64,000 nt of DNA from Arthrobacter sp. U41 (GTDB lineage: Bacteria > Actinomycetota > Actinomycetes > Actinomycetales > Micrococcaceae): positions 1,984,001-2,048,000 of the forward strand of contig NZ_CP015732.1 in the NCBI RefSeq assembly GCF_001750145.1, in the 5' to 3' direction. The translations under genes were made by a program, and so were the position numbers. Of the stretch, positions 57,182 to 64,000 are shown one piece after another. The notes beneath the pieces were generated by a model that ran no database searches, was not told the DNA's origin, and was given only the letters and a program-made list of their open reading frames with translations. How positions within the stretch are numbered: the stretch's first letter is position 1; each line of letters begins with the position of its first letter.

Positions 57182-57565
57182 GTGCCTACCGGCAAGGTCA
57201 AATGGTATGACAAGGAAAAGGGCTTCGGATTCCTCGCAGGCGAGGACGGCCAGGAAGTCTTCCTGCCCAAGTCCGCGCTGCCCGAGGGCGTAACTGAGCT
57301 CAAGGCCGGCACCCGGGTCGAATTCGGTGTTGCCGACGGCCGCAAGGGCGCCCAGGCTCTGGGCTTGCGCGTGCTGGACAAGACGCCCTCCATCGCCAAG
57401 GCCAAGCGGCCCAGCGCCAGAGATCTCGCCCCGCTGGTGCAGGACCTTGTCTCCGTGCTGGACAACCTGTCCGGGACATTGTCGGCGGGCAAATACCCGG
57501 AAGGCAACAAGGGCAGGGCGATCGCCGTCGCCCTGCGTAAGGTTGCCGACGAGCTGGACGCGTAG
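57182..57565 (+). CDS. cold-shock-domain protein with a C-terminal helical extension
   Basis: A 127-aa protein. The N-terminal cold-shock domain (1-66, VPTGKVKWYDKEKGFGFLAGEDGQEVFLPKSALPEG) has RNP1 KGFGFL, but RNP2 reads VFLPKSAL instead of VFVHxSAI, losing the usual aromatic-side His. A C-terminal 60-residue extension (ARDLAPLVQDLVSVLDNLSGTLSAGKYPEG) is predicted helical. This layout is recurrent in Actinobacteria beside DUF3027 genes. GTG at 57182 follows GAAGAAGG. Divergent from the small membrane gene and 9 bp before DUF3027. Confidence 0.9.
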   Translation: MPTGKVKWYDKEKGFGFLAGEDGQEVFLPKSALPEGVTELKAGTRVEFGVADGRKGAQALGLRVLDKTPSIAKAKRPSARDLAPLVQDLVSVLDNLSGTLSAGKYPEGNKGRAIAVALRKVADELDA

Positions 57566-57574
57566 GTCGCGGCG

Positions 57575-58273
57575 ATGACTCCGGAAACTGATCAGACCCC
57601 TTCCCGGACCGCTGGGGACAGCAAGGCCGCCGGTGACAAAAAAGCCGGAACCAAAGAGGGCTCCAAGCCGCGCGCGGGGGTTCCCGTCTGGCGCACCGGC
57701 AAGCCCGATGCTTTCCTGGCCGCCGCCGTCGACGTCGCCCGTGCCGCGCTGGAGGAGATCGCCCCCGCCGAGCAGATCGGCAGGCACCTGGCAGCCAAGA
57801 GCGAAGGCGACCGCCTGGTCACCCACCTCTTCGGGTCAAAGCTGGCCGGCTACGGCGGCTGGCAGTGGTACGCCGTGCTGACGCGCAACTCAAGGTCGAA
57901 GGTCGTTACGGTCGACGAGCTGGGCCTGCTGCCCTCCGAGGACTCGATCCTGGCGCCGGATTGGATCCCGTGGGCCGAACGCGTCCGCCCGGGCGATGAA
58001 CAGGGCGAGGAGGAACCCGCGGATGCGGTGATCCCGGTGCTCCTGCAGGACGCCGGCGAACCCGGCACTGCCGGTGCTGACTCCGACGAGGAGCCTGACG
58101 CTGACTCCGACGAGGAGCCTGAGGATGACTCCGACGACGCCGACGGCAACGCGGACGGTTCCGGCGACGAGTACGACGCCGACGACGTTGACGACGATGA
58201 CAACGACGACGCAGCTGACAATGACTCCGGAGACGCCCCGGTCGATGAGCTGCCCGCAGCGCAGGCTGACTAG
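57575..58273 (+). CDS. DUF3027 family protein with a long acidic tail
   Basis: A 232-aa protein. A Lys/Ala-rich N-terminus leads to the DUF3027 domain (about 40-145): DAFLAAAVDVARAALEEIAPAEQIGRHL, VTHLFGSKLAGYGGWQWYAVL, and WIPWAERVRPGD. The C-terminal 85 residues are extremely acidic and built from ADSDEEP-like repeats and DD/DE runs, probably disordered. The function is unknown. It starts 9 bp after the cold-shock-like gene, so they are cotranscribed. I recall the mycobacterial homologue (Rv0883c) next to serC; here serC is one gene further on. Confidence 0.85.
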   Translation: MTPETDQTPSRTAGDSKAAGDKKAGTKEGSKPRAGVPVWRTGKPDAFLAAAVDVARAALEEIAPAEQIGRHLAAKSEGDRLVTHLFGSKLAGYGGWQWYAVLTRNSRSKVVTVDELGLLPSEDSILAPDWIPWAERVRPGDEQGEEEPADAVIPVLLQDAGEPGTAGADSDEEPDADSDEEPEDDSDDADGNADGSGDEYDADDVDDDDNDDAADNDSGDAPVDELPAAQAD

Positions 58274-58314
58274 CGGTTGGAACCATCCGGGGCGCTGCAC
58301 AGTGAGGGCCGGAC

Positions 58315-59646
58315 ATGATGTCCACCTTCAAGTCCCTGCATATCCTGAACTACCGGATCTGGTTCATCGGGGCGATCATCTCCAATATCGGGACCTGGAT
58401 GCAGCGCACTGCCCAGGACTGGTTGGTCTTTGACCACCTGACCGAGCACGACGCGAGCGCCATGGGCATCACCATGGCCCTGCAGCTCGGACCACAGCTC
58501 TTCCTCGCACCCGTGGCCGGGCTGGTGGCCGACCGTTTCAACCGTAAACAACTGCTCGTCATGACCCAGTCCGCGATGGCGCTGCTGAGCGCGGGCCTGG
58601 GCATCCTTGTGGTGTCCGGGGCCGCCGAACTGTGGCATGTCTACGGCTTCGCCCTGCTGCTCGGCGTCGTCTCCGCCCTCGATGCCCCCGTGCGCCAGAC
58701 GTTCGTCTCCGAACTGGTCCGCGACGACTACCTCCCCAATGCAGTGGCCCTCAACAGCGCCTCCTTTAACGTGGCCCGGATGATCGGACCCGCAGTCGCC
58801 GGCCTCCTCACGGTCGCCGTCGGCCCCGGCTGGGTCTTCCTGATCAACACCCTGACCTTCCTGGCGCTGCTGCTGAGCCTGTGGAGGATTCCCACCGCTT
58901 CGCTGCGCCGGCTGCCCCGGGCCGCGGCAGGAAAGGGCCGGATCCGGGAGGGGCTGCGCTACGTGCAGTTCCGGCCGGACATCGTGGTGGTGCTGGTTGC
59001 GGTCTTTATCGTCGGCACCCTGGGACTGAATTTTGTCCTGTTCATCGCGGCCATGGTCGGGACGGAATTCGGCCTGGACGCCAGTGCCTTCGGGCTGATG
59101 AACTCCATTATGGCCATTGGCTCCGTCGCCGGCGCGCTGCTGTCCGCCGGACGCAAAAAGCCCAGGCTGCGGATCATCTTCGGGGCTGCCGGAGCCTTCG
59201 GCGTGACCTCCGGGATCGCCGCGCTGGCCCCGAGCTACTTCTGGTTCGGCGTGGCTCTCGTACCCGTGGGGCTCTTCGCCATCACCATGCTGACCAGCGC
59301 CAACGGCTACGTCCAGACCACCACGGACCCCGTGATGCGCGGCCGGGTCATGGCGCTCTACATGGCGATTTTTATGGGTGGCACACCCATCGGGGCGCCG
59401 TTCGTGGGTTGGGTCGCGAACGTCGCCGGACCGCGCTGGGCCCTGAGCGTCGCGGCGGCCTCCGGCCTGATCGCGGCCCTGATCGGGCTGGTGTGGATCG
59501 TCCGGGCCAGACAACTCCGGATCCGGTTCGACCGCCGCGCCCGCGGGCTGCGGTACTTCCGCGTCGTGTCAGCGGGCCCCCGGAGCGCCGACGGCGCCGA
59601 CCGGGGACAATACCCGGATGACCCCGTCGACGCCGTCGACAGCTGA
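58315..59646 (+). CDS. MFS transporter (MFS_3, enterobactin-exporter-like)
   Basis: A 443-aa protein with about 12 predicted membrane helices. The first helix region FKSLHILNYRIWFIGAIISNIGTWMQRTAQDWLVFDHL and VAGLVADRFNRKQLLVMTQ (motif A-like) place it in the MFS_3 group that includes EntS-type exporters. The tail of about 45 residues is hydrophilic. It starts ATG 58315 (or 58318) about 40 bp after DUF3027. The substrate is unknown; export of a small metabolite is likely. It converges on serC with a hairpin in between. Confidence 0.88.
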   Translation: MMSTFKSLHILNYRIWFIGAIISNIGTWMQRTAQDWLVFDHLTEHDASAMGITMALQLGPQLFLAPVAGLVADRFNRKQLLVMTQSAMALLSAGLGILVVSGAAELWHVYGFALLLGVVSALDAPVRQTFVSELVRDDYLPNAVALNSASFNVARMIGPAVAGLLTVAVGPGWVFLINTLTFLALLLSLWRIPTASLRRLPRAAAGKGRIREGLRYVQFRPDIVVVLVAVFIVGTLGLNFVLFIAAMVGTEFGLDASAFGLMNSIMAIGSVAGALLSAGRKKPRLRIIFGAAGAFGVTSGIAALAPSYFWFGVALVPVGLFAITMLTSANGYVQTTTDPVMRGRVMALYMAIFMGGTPIGAPFVGWVANVAGPRWALSVAAASGLIAALIGLVWIVRARQLRIRFDRRARGLRYFRVVSAGPRSADGADRGQYPDDPVDAVDS

Positions 59647-59648
59647 CC

Positions 59649-59668
59649 AGCGCTGACGCTTCAGCGCT
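59649..59668. terminator. bidirectional hairpin between the MFS gene and serC
   Basis: AGCGCTGA (59649-59656), CGCT loop, TCAGCGCT (59661-59668), perfect 8-bp stem lying between convergent stops. Confidence 0.65.
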
Positions 59669-59685
59669 CGTGTTCGGTGCTGGAG

Positions 59686-60945
<1,260 letters not shown>

Positions 60946-61078
60946 TCATTGAGATTATCCGGAGTAATTCAAAATAGGCTAAGCTGGCCTGCGAACGTAC
61001 GGCGGTCCCCGCCAGGGCGCCAGCAGCACGCGGTACGGTCGGAATCACGCAAGGACGGCGCCCGAGGAGCTGAGCTGA

Positions 61079-61774
61079 ATGACGGATCTGATCGATACAA
61101 CCGAGATGTATCTTCGGACCATTCTGGAACTTGAAGAAGAAAACATCGTCGCCCTCCGCGCCCGCATCGCCGAGCGGCTGCGCCACTCCGGCCCCACTGT
61201 TTCCCAGACAATTGGCCGCATGGAGCGCGACGGTCTGGTGGTTGTTTCCGGCGACCGGCACCTTGAACTGACAGAAACCGGCCGGAAACGTGCCATCGAA
61301 GTCATGCGCAAGCACCGCCTGGCCGAACGGCTGCTGGCCGACGTCATCGGGCTCGACTGGGCGTACGTCCACGAGGAAGCCTGCCGCTGGGAACATGTCA
61401 TGAGCGAGCGGGTGGAGCGGCGGATTTTCGAACTGCTCAACCATCCCACCGTCTCGCCCTACGGCAACCCGATTCCCGGCCTCGCCGAACTGGGCGGCCT
61501 GCCCTCCCAGCCCTACGCGGACGGCGTCGTGAACCTGCTCGAGGCCATGGCCGGGTACGGGCCGGACTCCAGGGTCACGGTCAGCCGGCTCGCCGAGCCC
61601 ATCCAGGTGGAGCCGGAACTGCTCGTCCAGCTCGACGAGGGCGGCATCCGTCCCGGCGCACTGGTGTCGCTGGAGCGCGTGGGGGAGTACATCTCGGTGC
61701 GGGTCCCCGATATCGAAGGCGCATTGGAGCTCCCGCCCGAGGTTGCTGCCCACGTCTTCGTTACCGTCGACTAA
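61079..61774 (+). CDS. iron-dependent repressor, DtxR/IdeR family
   Basis: A 231-aa metalloregulator. N-terminal winged helix (about 1-65), dimer domain (about 66-140), C-terminal SH3-like domain (about 150-231). All DtxR metal ligands are present at the classic positions: M10, C102, E105, H106 (primary) and H79, E83, H98 (ancillary). Presence of C102 favours iron (IdeR/DtxR) over the manganese MntR class. It should repress iron-uptake genes when Fe(II) is plentiful. Possible targets in the window include the SIP gene at 42208-43047, though no clear iron box was recognised there. ATG 61079 has GAGGAG upstream. Confidence 0.94.
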   Translation: MTDLIDTTEMYLRTILELEEENIVALRARIAERLRHSGPTVSQTIGRMERDGLVVVSGDRHLELTETGRKRAIEVMRKHRLAERLLADVIGLDWAYVHEEACRWEHVMSERVERRIFELLNHPTVSPYGNPIPGLAELGGLPSQPYADGVVNLLEAMAGYGPDSRVTVSRLAEPIQVEPELLVQLDEGGIRPGALVSLERVGEYISVRVPDIEGALELPPEVAAHVFVTVD

Positions 61775-61790
61775 CCGGCGCTGACTGTCC

Positions 61791-61812
61791 ACTCATGGGA
61801 TGACCCATGAGT
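61791..61812 (+). terminator. hairpin after the DtxR-family gene
   Basis: ACTCATGGG (61791-61799), ATGA loop, CCCATGAGT (61804-61812), a perfect 9-bp stem 17 bp after the stop. It lacks a T-run. Confidence 0.6.
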
Positions 61813-61859
61813 TGTGCACAGGTTGGATAACGGATTTATCTCTGGGCGGCTTAATCGCC

Positions 61860-61865
61860 TATAGT
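61860..61865 (+). promoter_or_regulatory. candidate -10 for the first c-di-AMP riboswitch transcript
   Basis: TATAGT, with a weak TTATCT 18 bp upstream. It predicts a transcript start near 61872, just before the first paired bases of the riboswitch. Confidence 0.45.
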
Positions 61866-61895
61866 TGATCACTAACACCGATACCAAAGCGTTAC

Positions 61896-62122
61896 CTGAT
61901 CCGAGCCGAGCTCTGCCAGCGGATCAGTCGCAGAATCACCTTTCTGGCAGGGGCGGGGGAACCACTTCCGGCTGTTCAACAGCCTTGGGGTGAAGTCCGT
62001 CAGCGGCAAGCACACTCCACCGAGGGACTTTTTGGCTGCCTCTGTGCCTGGATGCTTGCTTACGGCGGACCGGGTCTTTGATCTCTCTGACCCGAATCCG
62101 ACAGCTAACTTCGCAGGCTCTC
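61896..62122 (+). ncRNA. c-di-AMP (ydaO/yuaA) riboswitch 1, before the M23 peptidase
   Basis: Conserved core blocks are CTGGCAGGGGCGGGGGAACC (about 61944-61963), GGGGTGAAGTC, and CCCGAATCCGACAGCTAACT (62091-62110). A CTGATCC/GGATCAG pair (61896-61902, 61921-61927) precedes the core. The same blocks recur in riboswitch 2. In this class c-di-AMP binding switches expression off, commonly for cell-wall hydrolases in Actinobacteria. Boundaries are approximate. Confidence 0.93.
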
Positions 62123-62137
62123 CAGAGAGGAACGTTT

Positions 62138-62959
62138 TTGACCACCCAGACCGCCAGGGGCCGCCGTCGTGCGACCGGCCCTGCTCCGGAGCCCCGTCCG
62201 GCCGCCGCCGTCCTGGCAGACCGCCCACGCGACGTGCACCGCGACGAACGCCGAGGCCGCCGCAGCCCGTTCCGCCAGGTAACAGAATTTGCTGCCGCCA
62301 GCGGCGTTGGGCAAAAGGCCGGCATTGCCCTGGCCGCCACGGGACTGGTCCTCACCGTCACCGTCCCCGCTACGGGCCCTGTTTTGGCTACCGATGCCGG
62401 CTCCGCCTCGGGTTCCATCTCGGCCGCGGTCCAGCCGGACGTCACCGCCGCCGAAGCCAAGATCGACTTCAACCGCACCGCCGTCACCACCCAGGGTGAC
62501 CCGGACGGAAAGCTCAAGCAGTTGCTGAGCGCCCAGTCCGTCGGCTCGATCACCCGGGCAGCCTCCGCGGGCAGCCTCGGAGCACCCCTTGCCCAGTTGA
62601 AAACCGCGTCACCCTTCGGATACCGGGTCAGCCCCATCACCGGAGGCTCCGGGGAGTTCCACCGCGGTCAGGACTACGCCGCCCAGTGCGGCACAGGCAT
62701 CCTGGCTGCCGCCAGCGGCACCGTTACCTTCACCGGATGGCATCCCTACGGCGGAGGGAACCGGGTCGTGATCGACCACGGCAACGGCCTGGAGACCACG
62801 TACAACCACCTGTCCTCAGCCAGCGTCAAGGTGGGCCAGCAGGTCTCCCGGGGCGACGTTGTGGCGCTGAGCGGCACCACGGGCGCCTCCACGGGCTGCC
62901 ACCTCCATTTTGAGGTCATGGTCAACGGCGAAGTCGTTGACCCGACCGGCTGGCTGTAA
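62138..62959 (+). CDS. secreted M23-family (LytM) peptidoglycan endopeptidase
   Basis: A 273-aa exported peptidase that cleaves peptide cross-links in the cell wall. A basic Arg-rich N-terminus is followed by a hydrophobic segment (about 66-90, AGIALAATGLVLTVTVPATGPVLA). The C-terminal M23 domain (about 155-273) has zinc ligands H175 and D179 in GEFHRGQDYAA and H257 in CHLHFEVMVNG (catalytic H255). The TTG start at 62138 has GAGAGG upstream and lies 16 nt after the riboswitch; an upstream ATG at 62078 would fall inside the riboswitch. No SH3 or LysM domain is present. Confidence 0.92.
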   Translation: MTTQTARGRRRATGPAPEPRPAAAVLADRPRDVHRDERRGRRSPFRQVTEFAAASGVGQKAGIALAATGLVLTVTVPATGPVLATDAGSASGSISAAVQPDVTAAEAKIDFNRTAVTTQGDPDGKLKQLLSAQSVGSITRAASAGSLGAPLAQLKTASPFGYRVSPITGGSGEFHRGQDYAAQCGTGILAAASGTVTFTGWHPYGGGNRVVIDHGNGLETTYNHLSSASVKVGQQVSRGDVVALSGTTGASTGCHLHFEVMVNGEVVDPTGWL

Positions 62960-63047
62960 CAAAGCTGATGGGACGCTCTCGCATTCTCGTGACACTCCGT
63001 GATCTGAATGTGACATTGACTCTTAACTGCTGTACCGTTTGACCTAC

Positions 63048-63068
63048 GCCAACTTTTCCGAAGTTGGC
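63048..63068 (+). terminator. hairpin after the M23 gene / before riboswitch 2
   Basis: GCCAACTT (63048-63055), TTCCG loop, AAGTTGGC (63061-63068), a perfect 8-bp stem. TTGACT lies upstream (63017-63022) and could be the -35 of the next promoter, so the hairpin may instead be the first helix of the next leader. Confidence 0.5.
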
Positions 63069-63117
63069 GCTCTTGAGTGGATTGCCTAACTCTGCCACCG
63101 CTCAAGGTCCTTTCGCA

Positions 63118-63260
63118 TTACATCGTCTGGCAGGGGCGGGGGAACCAATTTTGGTCTTCGCAAGAAGGCCTTGGGGTTAAGTCGCAAAGCTTCCCAGGAA
63201 GCAGCGCGGCCGGGTGACTCCCATCCGAATCCGACAGCTCACCTCGTAGGCATTGGGAGA
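63118..63260 (+). ncRNA. c-di-AMP (ydaO/yuaA) riboswitch 2
   Basis: Repeats the core blocks of riboswitch 1: CTGGCAGGGGCGGGGGAACC (63127-63146), TTGGGGTTAAGTC, and ATCCGAATCCGACAGCTCAC (about 63224-63243). The internal stems differ in sequence, as in independent family members. It lies before a 67-codon ORF (63271) and, 300 bp on, a C40-type hydrolase gene. Boundaries are approximate. Confidence 0.93.
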
Positions 63261-63270
63261 GGCTACTTTC

Positions 63271-63474
63271 GTGTCTTCACGCCACAATGCTGCGCATCAC
63301 CGCGCTTGCGCGGCTCTTACGAGCCCGCTGAAATCCAACGTCCGTGTCGCCCTTCGTGGTGCCCGGAACGGATTTCGCGCGGCCGACTCAATCTCTGCCG
63401 AGTCCGGCCCGCAGGCCAAGCACCTGCACGCAGTTCCCGCTTTTGGCGCGTCTTCGCAGTACACCCTTCGCTAA
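63271..63474 (+). CDS. small unrecognised ORF (67 codons) directly after riboswitch 2
   Basis: A GTG-started ORF of 67 codons, beginning VSSRHNAAHHRACAALTSPL and ending FGASSQYTLR. GGGAGAGG lies 8-9 nt before the GTG, exactly where the M23 start sits after riboswitch 1. The product is basic and has no membrane or signal segment. Third-position GC is clearly lower than in neighbouring genes, which weakens the coding case. It could be a real small protein, a leader peptide for the next gene, or a decayed gene. No family is recognised. Confidence 0.45.
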   Translation: MSSRHNAAHHRACAALTSPLKSNVRVALRGARNGFRAADSISAESGPQAKHLHAVPAFGASSQYTLR

Positions 63475-63575
63475 GTAACCCATTTCGGGGCGATCCGGCG
63501 TACCCCCAAGATGCCGGAGCGTCCTCAGCCTGCGCCCAAAAGGCGCGGACCCAGGATCACGAAAGAGAGAACTTA

Positions 63576-64000
63576 ATGACTACTCGTGCAAACGCACGGC
63601 ACCGCGCCGAGGTCACCAAGACCAACTCGCTGGCCGTCATTGCCAAGGCTGTCGGCGACAACGCCGGCGGCATGGGTCGCCAGGCCGCAGTTATCGCTGC
63701 CGCTTCCGGCCTCGTCCTGACCAGCGGTATCGCAGCCAACGCTGCCGAGGCCAACGTCCAGCGGGAATCCACCTCCGCTTCCACGCTCGAAGTCCAGTCG
63801 GCCGCCCCGGCGACCATCTCGGCTGCTTCCACCATCGCGATCTCCTACGAGAAGCCGGCTGTCACCACCACCCCGGCCCCCGTTGTCGAGGCCCCGAAGC
63901 CGGTCGTCAAGGTCCAGGAAGCCCCCGCGGCGAAGACCGTCACCACCAAGACCGCCAGCACCCAGGTAGGCGCCACCGCGCCCGCCAGCGCCCCGGCCGC
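63576..64000 (+). CDS. secreted cell-wall hydrolase, probably NlpC/P60 (C40), N-terminal part, cut by window end
   Basis: The first 141 codons of a secreted protein. A long positively charged N-terminus (MTTRANARHRAEVTKTNS) leads to a hydrophobic segment RQAAVIAAASGLVLTSGIAANA with probable cleavage at ANA-AEA. A Pro/Ala/Val/Lys/Thr-rich linker follows (TTPAPVVEAPKPVVKVQEAP, TVTTKTAS). The catalytic domain is outside the window. This N-terminus and linker match, from memory, C40 peptidases of Arthrobacter. The ATG at 63576 has GAGAGA upstream. It is the most likely target of riboswitch 2. Confidence 0.72.
   Translation, partial: MTTRANARHRAEVTKTNSLAVIAKAVGDNAGGMGRQAAVIAAASGLVLTSGIAANAAEANVQRESTSASTLEVQSAAPATISAASTIAISYEKPAVTTTPAPVVEAPKPVVKVQEAPAAKTVTTKTASTQVGATAPASAPA

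Noticed and set aside
61812..61820. TTGTGCACA, resembling a DnaA box, with TTGGATAA close by
   Set aside because: A single degenerate box, no dnaA, dnaN or AT-rich unwinding region nearby. It falls in the leader promoter of the M23 gene.

Overview
The window comes from the chromosome of a high-GC Gram-positive actinobacterium, most likely Micrococcaceae of the Arthrobacter/Pseudarthrobacter type. The evidence is the 16S rRNA sequence, a 16S-23S spacer without tRNAs, many GTG/TTG and apparently leaderless starts, TAnnnT -10 boxes, and genes typical of Actinobacteria (GlgE pathway, DUF4193, DUF3263, DUF3027, WXG100, bacterial XPB). It is almost all core chromosome. The only mobile element found is one intact IS1380-family insertion sequence with a visible 4-bp target duplication. 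No CRISPR array, prophage or plasmid backbone was seen.

Layout. 1-8476: glycogen/trehalose (GlgE) cluster: glgP (cut by the window start) divergent from glgE-treS-mak::glgB, the last a fused maltokinase/branching enzyme. 8477-14523: complete rRNA operon (promoter, leader, 16S, spacer, 23S, 5S, terminator) with RNase III-type processing stems. 14666-18369: SRPBCC protein, IS1380 element, FAD-linked 2-hydroxyacid oxidase. 18414-23594 (minus): DUF4032 kinase-like protein, a multi-sugar ABC ATPase, and otsB/otsA. 23774-28631: DsbA-like thiol protein, tRNA-Thr, a lipoprotein, GyrI-like, DUF4193, AMIN-like and Dps genes. 28692-30945: MFS drug exporter and divergent TetR regulator around a near-perfect 30-bp operator. 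31149-38863: tandem glycine riboswitch followed by gcvP-gcvT-gcvH-glyA-sdaA, a glycine to serine to pyruvate route.

38865-43884: TspO, FemX-like aminoacyltransferase, ThrE-type exporter, siderophore-interacting flavoprotein, uracil-DNA glycosylase. 43979-48838: DUF3263 and LytR_C (VirR-like) genes, a cold-shock gene with a repeat-containing 5' UTR translationally coupled to an orphan substrate-binding lipoprotein, then CIRCE-controlled groEL. 48875-52527: RNase H fused to a DUF4440-like domain, an orphan WXG100 protein, and a two-component system. 52621-60813: XPB helicase and overlapping partner, small membrane protein, divergent cold-shock protein, DUF3027, MFS, serC; by my recollection this parallels the mycobacterial ercc3-serC region. 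61079-64000: an IdeR/DtxR-type regulator and two successive c-di-AMP (ydaO) riboswitches, the first before an M23 peptidase and the second before a small unrecognised ORF and a secreted C40-type hydrolase cut by the window end.

How it fits together. The carbon-storage block makes maltose-1-phosphate from trehalose and builds alpha-glucan, while OtsAB makes trehalose de novo. The glycine block removes excess glycine when the riboswitch senses it. The right end ties cell-wall hydrolase expression to c-di-AMP. The least explained items are the small ORF at 63271-63474, the RNase H-DUF4440 fusion, the cold-shock/substrate-binding-protein coupling with its duplicated leader, the stand-alone WXG100 gene, and the palindrome over the response-regulator ribosome site.
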